Shown here: positions 11,204 through 20,230 of the stretch, one piece after another
How positions within the stretch are numbered: the first letter of the stretch is position 1
Layout: every line of letters begins with the position of its first letter
Source: Bacillus sp. MRMR6
GTDB taxonomy: Bacteria > Bacillota > Bacilli > Bacillales > Cytobacillaceae
Assembly: GCF_001940785.1 (NCBI RefSeq)
Contig: NZ_MSLS01000036.1
Span: 1-52,122 of the forward strand
Reading direction: 5' to 3'
DNA: 52,122 bases
Translations under genes and position numbers: made by a program
Notes under the pieces: model-generated
What the model was told of the DNA's origin: nothing
Databases searched by the model: none
What the model saw: the letters and a program-made list of their open reading frames with translations, nothing else

Positions 11204-11755
11204 TCAAAGGTTATCGCTATATACTTCAGGTTTTAATACTCCAATATATGGAAGATTCCGGTACTTTTCGATATAATCTAAACCGTAGCCCACAACAAAT
11301 GCATCTGGAACAATAAATCCAACATAATCTGCTTGGATTGCGCTCTTTCTTCCAGTCGGTTTATCAAGCAGCGTTACAATCTTAATGGACTTTGCTTTTC
11401 TGTAACGAAATAAGTCCACTAGGTAACTGAGTGTTAATCCACTATCGATGATATCTTCAATGATGAGAATATCTCTTCCTTCAACAGATGTATCTAAGTC
11501 CTTTAGAATTTTCACTTCTCCGGATGATACCATTCCAGTACCGTAGCTTGATACATCCATAAAGTCCATTTCTAAATAGCAATCCATTCGTTTTAGCAAA
11601 TCTCCCATAAATGGCATCGCACCCTTTAGGACACCAATTGCAAGCGGAAAACGATCGCTATATTCTTCCGTTAATTGAGTCGCTAAATCCTTGATTTTTT
11701 CTTGAATTTCTTCTTCTGTGATTAAAACTTTTTCAATATCCTGCTTCATAATCAT
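11204..11755 (-). CDS. hpt: Hypoxanthine-guanine phosphoribosyltransferase
   Basis: Purine salvage: hypoxanthine or guanine plus PRPP gives IMP or GMP. The 183 aa protein carries the PRPP-binding signature [17 protein letters not shown] (about residues 96-112) and the flexible-loop region [17 protein letters not shown]. In B. subtilis the pair TilS/HprT sits in this order upstream of ftsH, as here. The start is taken at the ATG preceded by AGGGGG; a second ATG two codons later is possible. No terminator was seen before the ftsH promoter. Confidence 0.97.
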   Translation of the reverse strand: MIMKQDIEKVLITEEEIQEKIKDLATQLTEEYSDRFPLAIGVLKGAMPFMGDLLKRMDCYLEMDFMDVSSYGTGMVSSGEVKILKDLDTSVEGRDILIIEDIIDSGLTLSYLVDLFRYRKAKSIKIVTLLDKPTGRKSAIQADYVGFIVPDAFVVGYGLDYIEKYRNLPYIGVLKPEVYSDNL

Positions 11756-11774
11756 TGTGCCCCCTAGAAAATCA

Positions 11775-13160
11775 TTACTTTTGATATGTGAGTAGTATAT
11801 AGTGACTTGCTGGATGTTTAATACCTTCGAATGATGATTTTTTTAAACCAGGAAGCCAAAGAATATTGTCATTTCCATCAGTAATGACAGGCCAACTATC
11901 CCTGTCCTGAATAGGAATTTTACCATCAATAAAAATATCCTTTAATTTTTTCGTGCCTGACATGCCTTTCAACGTCATTCTGTCCCCCATTCTCCTCGTT
12001 CGAATCTTAATAGGGAACACAAACTGGTCTGCATCAAGAAGCAAACAGCAAGTATTCAAATCCATTTCGCACTGGTCAGTAACAACCATTTTGATCATAG
12101 TGCCTGATGGCAACACAACCACGCCTGGCTCTTTCAATTCAAAATAATAATTTTCTACAGTCATTAGTTCAAACTGGAAAGATAAGAAATCATAGGATTT
12201 GATTACTTTTAAACCACTTGGTAAATCAAGGGCTGCCGACGGGTGAGGATGTTTAACTAAGGACAAGATTTGATCAGTATGTAGTGCAGAAAGTGATGCT
12301 GGTTTTTCATTGTAAAGATAGTTTAATATTAGATGAATCCCTCTCCTTTGTAAAGGTAAAGGCATCTCAAGAAAACGATTGTTGTCAATAGTAATTTTGC
12401 CCTTTTTTCTTATAGTCATTACTGTATTCATTTTCTGGACAGTTAATTCCTGAAGAAAAATTTCATCCTGGTTTAATTCTTCACTAAACCTCTGGAAATG
12501 TTCATGGACATTTTGATTCTCTGATTTTAAAAAAGGAAGTACAACCTTACGAAATCGATTTCTGCTGTAAACTCCCTTCTCATTACTAGGATCAATCCTT
12601 GGCTGTAAATGATGCCTATGACAATAGGATTCAATATCAGTCTTTGTTATACCCAAAAACGGACGAAGAAGGAAACCACTACCAAAGGTACGCTTAAACG
12701 GTATACCTGCTCTCGCAGTCCCTGAACTGCCTCGTGTTAACCTCATTAAAATCGTCTCTACTTGATCATCACCATGATGACCAAGCACCAAATAGGGATA
12801 GTTGTATTTTTCCATTATATTTTTATAAAATCCATACCTTGCTTCTCTAGCTGCAATTTGTGAGCTTTTCTTTGTTTTTTTGGAAAGTTCAGGAACATCA
12901 ATTCGAGCCATTTCAAAGGGTATGTTATTTTGATGACAAAAGGACTTAACAAATAATGCATCTTCGAATGATTCCTGGCCGCGAAACATGTGGTCTACAT
13001 GCGCTGCAACAATCGAGAAATGATACGTCTTCCTTTGCCCCCAAAGAAAATGCAGCAAGGCCAATGAATCAGGACCACCTGAAACCCCGACGACCATTTT
13101 TTTGTTTTTGAACGAATAAGAATTATGGTTAAGAAAGGCTGCTACCTTTGCTTCTAACAT
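11775..13160 (-). CDS. tilS: tRNA(Ile)-lysidine synthetase
   Basis: Converts C34 of the CAU-anticodon tRNA-Ile to lysidine, switching both codon and amino acid identity; essential in bacteria. The 461 aa protein has the N-type ATP pyrophosphatase P-loop [17 protein letters not shown] (about residues 22-38), then [16 protein letters not shown] and [11 protein letters not shown] of the catalytic domain, and C-terminal substrate-binding domains ending near LPGLKKS. It lies 19 bp upstream of hpt with a GAGG site and follows yabT after a 160 bp gap in which no convincing promoter could be chosen. Confidence 0.96.
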   Translation of the reverse strand: MLEAKVAAFLNHNSYSFKNKKMVVGVSGGPDSLALLHFLWGQRKTYHFSIVAAHVDHMFRGQESFEDALFVKSFCHQNNIPFEMARIDVPELSKKTKKSSQIAAREARYGFYKNIMEKYNYPYLVLGHHGDDQVETILMRLTRGSSGTARAGIPFKRTFGSGFLLRPFLGITKTDIESYCHRHHLQPRIDPSNEKGVYSRNRFRKVVLPFLKSENQNVHEHFQRFSEELNQDEIFLQELTVQKMNTVMTIRKKGKITIDNNRFLEMPLPLQRRGIHLILNYLYNEKPASLSALHTDQILSLVKHPHPSAALDLPSGLKVIKSYDFLSFQFELMTVENYYFELKEPGVVVLPSGTMIKMVVTDQCEMDLNTCCLLLDADQFVFPIKIRTRRMGDRMTLKGMSGTKKLKDIFIDGKIPIQDRDSWPVITDGNDNILWLPGLKKSSFEGIKHPASHYILLTYQK

Positions 13161-13321
13161 TATGTCCTCTTCCTTAAAAATCTTTAATCTTTCAAGATTA
13201 CCATTAGCTTACCACTTTTAACAATAAAGTATCAAAGAGAAAGTCCTCTTTGGAAAAAACAATCCAAAACCATCTCGATACCTTTCCGTTAATACGGATT
13301 TAAAAGAGTAAGGTTTCAAAA

Positions 13322-14323
13322 TTAAAGTAACTTTTGAAAAATATAAAGGATGTAGAATGAAGCAATGGCTGTTGCAATCACCATGGTTTCAATCCAACGG
13401 CTCTTTTTCTTTTTCTTCCGGTAGCCCTGCCTCGTCTTTGGCTGAGTTCCTTGTTGTACGACTTTTTGTACACTCTTTTGTGTCCGCTGTACTTGTGTTT
13501 GAACAGATTCTGTATTGTTTTTAACCTTTGTCATCGATAAAATGTCTGCCCTCATTTGCAGTGCATTCACGTATTGTCCTTGTAATGACTTTACAATGAC
13601 CTTTTCGAAAGGTATTAAATCCTTCTCTTTCCTGATTGCCTCTCTTAGCTGAGTAATTCCCCCTGTACTCCTATTGAAACGTTTAGGATAGAAAGTATTA
13701 ATGATGATCATACCCACGGCAAACAAGTCATAGGCAGGATCTGCCTTTCTCGTACCCAATCCCCAGTATCCACGGTCATAGAATTCTGTGAATTCCTTTA
13801 TGGCTCTACCACTAAGTGTGGTTCCCCCCACGTCAATGCATCGGATTCTTGGAGTAGGACCTGTGACAATTAGGTTTTCAGGTTTTAAGTCGCCAAACAC
13901 CCAGCCATTTTCATGAAGTTTATTAAGATCATTTAGCAGCTGCAGGACAAGGATTGGCATCCACGATTTATCCCTTTGCCCAATAAAGGTTAAAAAGTCC
14001 GGCCCTTGAATATATTCCATAATGTAAAAAGAAATCTGACCTTGATTGCTCATCCAATCATCTACATCAAGCAAAGAAGGTCCGAGGGCTGACCCTTGGA
14101 CCTTTGCAAACGATTTTAAAACATTTACTTCAGAGGTAATTGACATCCCATTGTCACTCATCTTTAAAGCTACTTGAGCGTTTTTATACTTCGCAAGATA
14201 GACGATTCCGTTTGCTCCATATCCCAGTTCCTTCAGGATCGTGTATTGATTTAAATGCCATTTTCCTTTTATAACAGTGCCAGGGCGAACTTTACATCGA
14301 TTCTTCAAGGAATGATTCATCAT
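13322..14323 (-). CDS. yabT: Membrane-anchored Ser/Thr protein kinase YabT
   Basis: Hanks-type kinase; the B. subtilis orthologue acts in sporulation, is stimulated by DNA and phosphorylates proteins such as RecA. The 333 aa protein has a glycine loop variant ELGYGANGIVYLAKY, the VALKM lysine, catalytic loop VFGDLKPENLIV (HRD replaced by FGD, a feature of this subfamily) and DVGG in place of DFG. A basic linker (RQGYRKKKKKSRW) precedes one C-terminal membrane segment (about 311-330), so the kinase domain faces the cytosol. The start overlaps yabS by 32 bp. The ATG at 14323 is preferred to the preceding GTG; GGAG lies 14 nt upstream. Confidence 0.9.
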   Translation of the reverse strand: MMNHSLKNRCKVRPGTVIKGKWHLNQYTILKELGYGANGIVYLAKYKNAQVALKMSDNGMSITSEVNVLKSFAKVQGSALGPSLLDVDDWMSNQGQISFYIMEYIQGPDFLTFIGQRDKSWMPILVLQLLNDLNKLHENGWVFGDLKPENLIVTGPTPRIRCIDVGGTTLSGRAIKEFTEFYDRGYWGLGTRKADPAYDLFAVGMIIINTFYPKRFNRSTGGITQLREAIRKEKDLIPFEKVIVKSLQGQYVNALQMRADILSMTKVKNNTESVQTQVQRTQKSVQKVVQQGTQPKTRQGYRKKKKKSRWIETMVIATAIASFYILYIFQKLL

Positions 14324-15029
14324 CACGGGATATGAGGCTCCTTAGTGAACGTTTTTGGTCAAATGAGGCCAATGCTGCCCTAATTGCAGGGCCAGTTGGA
14401 GTAATTCCTCCTGTAGTCAGCTTCGAAAAAACACTTGTCAAAGATTGTAGATTTGGTGTCCAATCTAAAATATTTTCGACATCTTTCTTTTTCCCGGGAA
14501 ATACAAAAACAGAGAATTGATTTTCTCCGGAACGAGCGTTCAGGCTTAGGGAAAGGTCAAGCAACGCCTCTTTAACAGTTGGCAGCTTGTGTTTCATACT
14601 CGCACTTGTATCGACAAGAATCAACACTTCTAATTCGACAGTTTCCCCTAATTCATCAACAACCTCCATAACCTCGCCTCTTTTTTCCGGGGGAAGGTCT
14701 TCAATGGATTGGGATCGCCCGAGGATTTGTTGAAGCTCCCGATTGACTACTCCCTGGATCGTTTGGGTCATAGCTTTACGTGTAACCATTTGCACTGTCT
14801 GTGAAAGCTGCTGGGCGTAAACAATTTGACTAACTCCACCACCAGACATCGCCATACCCTCAATTTCCTTCAATCCCTTTTCATCAATAACATCCTGTTC
14901 CATTACACCAATTACATTAACAGTAATTCCTTGTTCCTTTGCTAGTGCAGCCATTGCAATTGGGTCTTCTCCCTGATTTGAACAGCCATCAGTAATTAGT
15001 AAGATTTGACGAATCTTCCCAGTGTACAT
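14292..15029 (-). CDS. yabS: VWA-domain protein YabS
   Basis: A 245 aa protein with two von Willebrand A-like halves. The N-terminal part opens ILLITDGCSNQGEDP, and the C-terminal part has a MIDAS-type LVDTSASMKHKLP near residue 140 plus a TTGGITPTGPAI loop, suggesting metal-dependent protein contacts. No catalytic motif is visible. In B. subtilis yabS-yabT follow spoIIE and are sporulation associated; the same adjacency and the 32 bp overlap with yabT suggest they act together, but the mechanism is unknown. The ATG at 15029 follows GGAGGGAG and matches the family N-terminus. Confidence 0.88.
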   Translation of the reverse strand: MYTGKIRQILLITDGCSNQGEDPIAMAALAKEQGITVNVIGVMEQDVIDEKGLKEIEGMAMSGGGVSQIVYAQQLSQTVQMVTRKAMTQTIQGVVNRELQQILGRSQSIEDLPPEKRGEVMEVVDELGETVELEVLILVDTSASMKHKLPTVKEALLDLSLSLNARSGENQFSVFVFPGKKKDVENILDWTPNLQSLTSVFSKLTTGGITPTGPAIRAALASFDQKRSLRSLISRDDESFLEESM

Positions 15030-15122
15030 ACCATTCTCCCTCCACAACACGTAGTATCACCATTTTCGACCGTGTCGGAGGGTTTTATACATATTTTAAT
15101 AGTGTCTGGGTAAAATAGCTGT

Positions 15123-17597
15123 TTATGCCCAGCGTTTATGATTTTGCACTGGTATGCTCGCCCATTTAGGGGTGTTATGCTTTATTTGAGCAACAGCAAT
15201 GGTCATATCGTCTCCTATACTCCCATCACGAGTTCGAATGACCTCTTCTAGAATCAAGTCCGCTATTTCCTGCGGATTGTCTGTCTGAAGCTCTTGAATC
15301 TTTCGTTTCATCCATACATCGTAGTTTTCTACATGCTTAGGCCCCTCAAATACACCATCGCTCATCATGATGAGCAAATCTCCTGCTTTTAGCTGTTCGC
15401 TGACAACATCTACTTCAACTTCTTCGAGAATACCGATCGGCAGGTTACTCGCTTGTATCTTAATCACTTTATTTCCCCGTTTAATAAAGCTTGGTGTTGA
15501 GCCAATCTTCAGAAACTTCGCGTTAGCATTTTGCAGGTCAATCATAACCAAGTCTAAAGTTGAAAAAATTTCATCAGTGGTGCGCAGGGATAAAATGGAG
15601 TTCACCGACTTAATCGCAACCTTCTCTTCAATTCCTGATTGGAGTATCTTTTTTAATAACTGCAGTGTTTCTTTACTTTCGTAATGTGCTCTTTCTCCAT
15701 TTCCCATTCCGTCGCTGATTGCGAGTGCAAATTTCCCAAATCCAAGCTCTATCGTCGAGTAACTGTCCCCCGAAACGAAGCCTCCGTCCATAGCAGCATG
15801 GGCAACTCCTGTTTCAACCATAAATGCTTTGGAAGATCTAAATATGGCATGGCATAAGCTATTTGGGTATGTGGCACATTCTTCTGAACTAACCACGATT
15901 GTTTCTCCAAGAATGTCCGACAGCATCGGGGCAATGAGTTTTTCACATTCCCCATGACCATTACAAAATGGGATACTCATCTCGATGTCTACATTTCCTT
16001 GTTCCAAGCTATAGATTTCAACATGTTCAATATGAATACCAAAGGCTTGAATGGCCTCCATAATTTGTTCTTCCTGTTTGTGGTGATTCTCCCTTTCACG
16101 CTGTATCTCCTTGGCAAAATTGTCCATTACCTCCGATACACCCTGCAATTGATCGGCAACTAGTTTTCTACTTTCCTTTACCTGCTTTTTTAGCTTTTGA
16201 TTAGCTTGGAAGAAAGTTAACTCTTGCCCAATTGCTTCGTATACTCTTTTAGATCGGGTGCAGTGCTTTTCCCAATCTCGTGATAATTTCTGGGGTACCA
16301 CTCCATCATTCTGGTCCATTTCGTGAATAATCTCTTCAAGATATACATAGGTTGTATTAAAATTCTTAACCCAGCATTGATCCTTCTTGAAGCATGTTTG
16401 GCAGGTTTTTTCCGTCACATTGCTCATGAAGTAATCCATTTCACGTTCGTTTTCCTCTGCCCCAGGCTGAACCTCCATTTGTGAGAAACTTTTTGAAAGT
16501 GCATGGAACACATTTGAAAATTGGGCTACACGTTGGGCTGTTACATCTCTCATTTTTCGCATATATTTCTGCTGCTCTGTCGTGTATTCCGAGGTACCGG
16601 GAATATATTTAGCTAGTTTAGAGGTAAAGGCTTGGGGTGTTAAAAGGAAAAGGAAAATTGCTGCCGCCGATTCTAATAGGCTATTCGTTAATGGTCCTCC
16701 CTCAGAACCGTACATACCAATTAACAGCGTTGAGATAAATAGACCGATTGCGACCCCTATTTTCTTTCCTTCTTTTAATAAGCCGCCCAAGACACCTGAA
16801 AAGGCTAGTAAACTCATATGATAAAAGCTAGAAACACTTGCAAGGCTAAAGATTAATCCAGTTACAACCCCCACTGTTGAACCGACCGTAGCGCCTGCAA
16901 TAAATGCAAATATTAGTACGAGGTATCTAGACATAATATGTTCCACGGACAAATCATAGACTTGCCACCCAATAGTCCCGGTCATAATGGAGGCGAGCAT
17001 AATAATTAAGCAAACAATTTCCTCTGTTTTTAACAGCTGCCTTCTTTTATTTAAAATTAACAATGGTATACTCTGCAGAAAAATAAGGGTCAAAATAAAA
17101 GCTAGGCTTGCCTGAACTCCGACCATCATAGCATCGTATAGTGTTAATTGTGTTGATATAATAAAGGCCTCTGTTAGTTTGCCAACACCTACAATACCTG
17201 CTACATAAAAGGGAACGGCTCTCATTTCATTTTTCAGCCATTTTTCACTGATTCGATAGCTGATTAAGAAAAGAATAGAGACAGCAAAGGTAAATGCTGC
17301 ATTTTTCAAGGATATGGTTGCCGCTCCAGCAATAAGCCCTACTAGAGCAAGTGGTGACCGATCTCGTTTTATTAAATAGACAGCTGCAAAAAATGGCAGA
17401 CTAAAGGGAGTTAGCTTTGATAGTATTAAAGCTCTGCCTAATAAGAAACCTACCAATAATAATAGATATCCTTTTTTAATAAAGAAGGTTTCGATTTTTA
17501 ATTGGATTTTCTTCAAGACGCTTTCAAAGTCCCACCTAGATGGCTGGAAACTAGTTTCTCCGACCGGTTCTATTAAACTCCGCTCCATCTTCTCCAT
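15123..17597 (-). CDS. spoIIE: Stage II sporulation protein E, PP2C phosphatase
   Basis: SpoIIE dephosphorylates SpoIIAA-P at the asymmetric septum, releasing sigma-F in the forespore, and also contacts FtsZ. At 824 aa it matches the B. subtilis length (827). A cytoplasmic N-terminus is followed by about ten hydrophobic segments (about residues 40-330), a central oligomerisation region containing a Cys cluster (CQTCFKKDQCW), and the C-terminal PPM/PP2C domain (about 600-805) with SDGMGNGERAHYES and MSDGVFEGPK, whose Asp residues bind Mn. Upstream lies the characteristic Spo0A-dependent promoter with 21 bp spacing. Confidence 0.98.
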   Translation of the reverse strand: MEKMERSLIEPVGETSFQPSRWDFESVLKKIQLKIETFFIKKGYLLLLVGFLLGRALILSKLTPFSLPFFAAVYLIKRDRSPLALVGLIAGAATISLKNAAFTFAVSILFLISYRISEKWLKNEMRAVPFYVAGIVGVGKLTEAFIISTQLTLYDAMMVGVQASLAFILTLIFLQSIPLLILNKRRQLLKTEEIVCLIIMLASIMTGTIGWQVYDLSVEHIMSRYLVLIFAFIAGATVGSTVGVVTGLIFSLASVSSFYHMSLLAFSGVLGGLLKEGKKIGVAIGLFISTLLIGMYGSEGGPLTNSLLESAAAIFLFLLTPQAFTSKLAKYIPGTSEYTTEQQKYMRKMRDVTAQRVAQFSNVFHALSKSFSQMEVQPGAEENEREMDYFMSNVTEKTCQTCFKKDQCWVKNFNTTYVYLEEIIHEMDQNDGVVPQKLSRDWEKHCTRSKRVYEAIGQELTFFQANQKLKKQVKESRKLVADQLQGVSEVMDNFAKEIQRERENHHKQEEQIMEAIQAFGIHIEHVEIYSLEQGNVDIEMSIPFCNGHGECEKLIAPMLSDILGETIVVSSEECATYPNSLCHAIFRSSKAFMVETGVAHAAMDGGFVSGDSYSTIELGFGKFALAISDGMGNGERAHYESKETLQLLKKILQSGIEEKVAIKSVNSILSLRTTDEIFSTLDLVMIDLQNANAKFLKIGSTPSFIKRGNKVIKIQASNLPIGILEEVEVDVVSEQLKAGDLLIMMSDGVFEGPKHVENYDVWMKRKIQELQTDNPQEIADLILEEVIRTRDGSIGDDMTIAVAQIKHNTPKWASIPVQNHKRWA

Positions 17598-17632
17598 AAA
17601 TCACACTCCCTATTATTTTCTCGTTGAATTCT

Positions 17633-17697
17633 ATTATAAATTTGATAGAGTTAGAAGTTTGTCAAAATAGTGAATGAATTAAATAATTCGTTCGACG
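17633..17697 (-). promoter_or_regulatory. spoIIE promoter: sigma-A with 21 bp spacing plus Spo0A box
   Basis: Minus strand: -35 TTGACA (17665-17660) and -10 TATAAT (17638-17633) are both perfect but separated by 21 bp. This overlong spacing is the hallmark of Spo0A~P-activated sigma-A promoters such as B. subtilis spoIIE and spoIIG. A box CGTCGAA (17697-17691, one mismatch to TGTCGAA) lies 25 bp upstream of the -35, and TGACAAA over the -35 may be a second weak box. Confidence 0.85.
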
Positions 17698-17801
17698 GTT
17701 TTCACTATAATCAACCAAATAATATTATCTAACCACATATATTGTGGAAAAACGCTTATACCGTTATGTTAAGACTTCCAATGTTGTGTATAGATTTTTG
17801 A

Positions 17802-17865
17802 GAAATCTGCTCCCTTTCCGCGGTCTCACCTGTCTCGTCCTTCCCGCAGGAGTCTCGCAGATTTC
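17802..17865. repeat. Short palindromic repeat, family R2, copy A
   Basis: Bounded by a perfect 9 bp inverted repeat GAAATCTGC (17802-17810) / GCAGATTTC (17857-17865), enclosing GC-rich CTCCCTTTCCGCGG and GGAGTCTC patches. A shorter relative with the same CTCCCTTTC.GCGG and GGAGTCTCG blocks occurs at 35854-35904. It lies in the 383 bp gap between the yabR terminator and the spoIIE promoter. No gene, and no tRNA, is seen in this gap. Confidence 0.7.
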
Positions 17866-17914
17866 GCAAACATCTATTCTTGTATCATTTATTTTCAACA
17901 ATGCTGAGGAATAA

Positions 17915-17943
17915 CAAAAAAGACAAGTCGTTTTGACTTGTCT
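17915..17943 (-). terminator. yabR terminator
   Basis: Perfect 9 bp stem AGACAAGTC / GACTTGTCT (17921-17929 / 17935-17943) followed on the minus strand by a run of Ts (17920-17915), just after the yabR stop. Confidence 0.9.
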
Positions 17944-17980
17944 TTAGTAATGGAAGTCTTTTTAATTGTCCAGCAGCAAG

Positions 17981-18430
17981 TTATCCTTTTTTAGCTCCTC
18001 GGCCGCCACGCTTAGATTCTGTTTGGCGTTTTAATGAAGTTAGTCGGTCCTCACTATCCTTTAGGAACTTCGCCATTTTCGACTCAAATGTTTCTACTTT
18101 AGGGGCGTTACGGTCATTTGGTCTTCCTGGACGAGGACGTTGTGAATGTGAGTTTGAATTTGAGTTAGAATGGGATCTTGGTGGTGGTGCTGGTCTATCC
18201 TTGGCCTTTTTAATTGACAGCCCAATTTTCCCATCCTTTTCAACATTGAGGACTTTTACCTCTACTTGGTCGCCAACTTTAAGATGATCATTAATATCTT
18301 TTACATAATTGTCAGCAACCTCACTGATGTGTACGAGTCCTGTTGAGCCATCCGGCAGCTCCACAAATGCTCCAAAATTTGTTATCCCTGTTACCTTCCC
18401 TTGTAACTTGCTGCCTACTTCGATTGACAT
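17981..18430 (-). CDS. yabR: S1-domain RNA-binding protein YabR
   Basis: A 149 aa protein with one N-terminal S1 domain (residues 3-74: VGSKLQGKVTGITNFGAFVE, GLVHISEVAD, VKVLNVEKDGKIGLSIK), the RNA-binding fold of polynucleotide phosphorylase and ribosomal S1. The rest is a basic, disordered tail with an Asn/Ser/His repeat (SNSNSNSHS, about 89-97) and a GGRGAKKG end. Its exact role is unknown; it is a relative of general stress S1 proteins and follows divIC as in B. subtilis. It has a consensus promoter and its own terminator. Confidence 0.9.
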   Translation of the reverse strand: MSIEVGSKLQGKVTGITNFGAFVELPDGSTGLVHISEVADNYVKDINDHLKVGDQVEVKVLNVEKDGKIGLSIKKAKDRPAPPPRSHSNSNSNSHSQRPRPGRPNDRNAPKVETFESKMAKFLKDSEDRLTSLKRQTESKRGGRGAKKG

Positions 18431-18478
18431 AAAAAGAATGTTCCTCCTTAAGAATATAAAAAATCATACTTATCTTAT

Positions 18479-18508
18479 ATTATACAGAATGGTAAAAATC
18501 AGTGTCAA
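18479..18508 (-). promoter_or_regulatory. yabR promoter (sigma-A)
   Basis: Minus strand: TTGACA (18508-18503), 18 bp spacer, TATAAT (18484-18479). Both hexamers are perfect. It lies in the divIC-yabR gap, so yabR can be transcribed apart from the upstream cluster. Confidence 0.85.
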
Positions 18509-18538
18509 TAAGACTAGCAATTAGTCCTTTTTCCTTAA

Positions 18539-18907
18539 TTAATCAGGAATACTGAAGATAATTTCATTCTTGTCTGAGAAGAAATATTCCTTTCTAGCCA
18601 GCTTAGCCATATAATCATCATCATTTAGTTTCACGATATCTTCTTTGAGGATCTCTTGTTTTTTCTTCAATTGAGCTAGCTCTTGGGTGAGCTGTTTTTT
18701 CTGAGCAAGCTTTGCCTCTAAATTCGAAGTCTGGGAAATAAATCCAGAAATAACGAAATAGGAAATCACGACGGAGAATACTAAAAACAAGGACATTCTT
18801 CGAATAAGAAGTTTCTTTTTCCTCGCAGATGCAATTTCAGCATATTCTTGTTGATGAACATAGGTTGTCTGAAGCTTTGCTACACTTTTTTCTCTTACTG
18901 AACTCAT
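18539..18907 (-). CDS. divIC: Cell division protein DivIC (FtsB-like)
   Basis: Bitopic division protein that forms a complex with FtsL and DivIB at the septum. The 122 aa protein has a basic cytoplasmic N-terminus (SARKKKLLIRR), one membrane segment (about residues 38-58, LFLVFSVVISYFVISGFI), and an extracytoplasmic coiled coil (LEAKLAQKKQLTQELAQLKKK) followed by the conserved DDDYMAKLARKEYFFS. It lies 12 bp after yabQ with an AAGGAGG site. Confidence 0.95.
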   Translation of the reverse strand: MSSVREKSVAKLQTTYVHQQEYAEIASARKKKLLIRRMSLFLVFSVVISYFVISGFISQTSNLEAKLAQKKQLTQELAQLKKKQEILKEDIVKLNDDDYMAKLARKEYFFSDKNEIIFSIPD

Positions 18908-18919
18908 TTCCCAACCTCC

Positions 18920-19552
18920 TTATTCTTTTTTCTTTTTCCACTTATCCAGCCACTGTATCATATAATTCTTTATTACCAAGAAATTTCCTGCCGTTTTATT
19001 ATATAACTTCTCGACGTTTTTTTTAATACCTTTCGGCAAAAGTTTCCATAGAATTAACACAATTTTTTCAAGAGGTATGATAATTCCTTTCAATAAAACC
19101 AGCAGAACTTTATAAACAAACTTAACAAGGGTAAAAATCGCCTTGCCAATTAAAACAATAATAGAAATGACCAAGCCAATTAACCCAATGATTGGTTTAT
19201 AGACAAGGAGTAAAAAAGTTCTTCTTAAAAACCTATAGATGGAGATAGCCGTATTAATTAAAGTTTCAAGTAATTCGAGATAGAAGCCTTTAAATAAGCT
19301 TTGATAGGCAGCGAATCCACATAGCAATGCTATGAAAATATAAAAACGAAGCTCTCCATTATTGACCAGGAATAATATATAAAAGATGAGTAAAGCCTGA
19401 ACAGTCCAAAACAGCAAATCATTGAAGAATACGATCCATGATTTTCGATTTGGCCGATTTAAAAATCGCTGATAGGTATCAAGCATGACACCAAACATCG
19501 AGCCCATACCAATCATGGAAAGCATGGTTAAAAATTGAGTCGAGAGTGTCAT
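18920..19552 (-). CDS. yabQ: Spore cortex protein YabQ, membrane protein
   Basis: A 210 aa integral membrane protein required in B. subtilis for spore cortex formation, located at the forespore outer membrane. The first ~90 residues contain several hydrophobic segments (FLTMLSMIGMGSMFGVML, LLFWTVQALLIFYILFLV, FYIFIALLCGFAAYQ), followed by the motif LFKGFYLELLETLI. Further hydrophobic stretches fill the second half. Its ATG overlaps the yabP stop (ATGA) and no strong ribosome site is present, so translation is likely coupled to yabP. Confidence 0.88.
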   Translation of the reverse strand: MTLSTQFLTMLSMIGMGSMFGVMLDTYQRFLNRPNRKSWIVFFNDLLFWTVQALLIFYILFLVNNGELRFYIFIALLCGFAAYQSLFKGFYLELLETLINTAISIYRFLRRTFLLLVYKPIIGLIGLVISIIVLIGKAIFTLVKFVYKVLLVLLKGIIIPLEKIVLILWKLLPKGIKKNVEKLYNKTAGNFLVIKNYMIQWLDKWKKKKE

Positions 19553-19851
19553 CGGAACAACTTACTAAAGAAGCCTTTAGTTTTCTCCCCATGCTGCTCA
19601 TCTAGGTATACTAAATCAAATATTTTCCCCTTAATAGAAACAATTCCTTTTTCTACATCTAAATTCTTCATTTGCAAATTTTGTCCCTTAATCGCTAAGA
19701 AGCCCATTGATGTTTCCAATAAGAATTCTTCATTATCAAAGCTTTCTACTTGTTTAACACCTGTGATGTCGAGTAGCTTTCTTCCCCTCATAATCACATC
19801 ATGATCGGGTATTGTGCTTTTCGCTGGGCTATTTTCGTAAAATTGGCTCAT
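19549..19851 (-). CDS. yabP: Sporulation protein YabP
   Basis: A 100 aa member of the YabP/YqfC family: NVIMRGRKLLDITGVKQVESFD-type sequence (here DVIMRGRKLLDITGVKQVE), then FLLETSMGFLAIKGQNLQ and a short basic end. These mother-cell proteins are made early in sporulation in B. subtilis; the biochemical role is unknown. It is immediately upstream of and coupled to yabQ. A sigma-E-like -10 lies upstream. Confidence 0.88.
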   Translation of the reverse strand: MSQFYENSPAKSTIPDHDVIMRGRKLLDITGVKQVESFDNEEFLLETSMGFLAIKGQNLQMKNLDVEKGIVSIKGKIFDLVYLDEQHGEKTKGFFSKLFR

Positions 19852-19890
19852 CCTTCATCCCTCACAATCATTTGTACAACCTTTTGTACA

Positions 19891-19898
19891 TTTGTATG
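19891..19898 (-). promoter_or_regulatory. Candidate sigma-E -10 element before yabP
   Basis: Minus strand CATACAAA matches the sigma-E -10 (CATACAMT) at 7 of 8 positions, about 40 bp before yabP, whose B. subtilis counterpart is mother-cell expressed. No good -35 is present at 13-15 bp. Two TTGTACA words (19871-19890) between it and the gene form a small direct/inverted pattern of unknown meaning. Confidence 0.35.
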
Positions 19899-19944
19899 TG
19901 AGTTCGATATGGTTTAGAACACACTTTACTATTACCGTAGTTGA

Positions 19945-20214
19945 TTAAAATTCAGATGTACTGACTCTTTCCTCTTTAACAATCGTATACATTTCGGCAG
20001 CTGCTTCTTTGCGGGATGTATCCTGAATAAGGTCAACTCTTGCTGTAACAACTCTTTGACCAAGGCGGATGGTAATCTCGTCTCCTACTTTTACGGTGGT
20101 ACTTGCCTTTGCCTCTTTTCCATTAATTAAAATCCGACCTTGATCTGATACTTCCTTTGCCATTGTTCTTCTCTTAATTAGCCTGGACACCTTTAAAAAT
20201 TTATCTAAACGCAT
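19945..20214 (-). CDS. rqcP: RqcP (YabO), S4-domain ribosome quality control factor
   Basis: An 89 aa Hsp15-like protein consisting of one S4 RNA-binding domain (MRLDKFLKVSRLIKRRTMAK, GRILINGKEAKAS, VGDEITIRLG). In B. subtilis it binds stalled 50S subunits and works with RqcH to add C-terminal alanine tails. The ATG at 20214 follows GGAGGGTGAT and gives the family start MRLDKFL; an upstream GTG lies inside the ribosome site and is rejected. It follows mazG by 16 bp. Confidence 0.95.
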   Translation of the reverse strand: MRLDKFLKVSRLIKRRTMAKEVSDQGRILINGKEAKASTTVKVGDEITIRLGQRVVTARVDLIQDTSRKEAAAEMYTIVKEERVSTSEF

Positions 20215-20230
20215 GTAAATCACCCTCCAT

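Noticed and set aside
17598..17980. Possible tRNA genes between yabR and spoIIE as in B. subtilis
   Set aside because: No tRNA-like T-loop or acceptor pairing was found; the GC-rich block is the R2 repeat.
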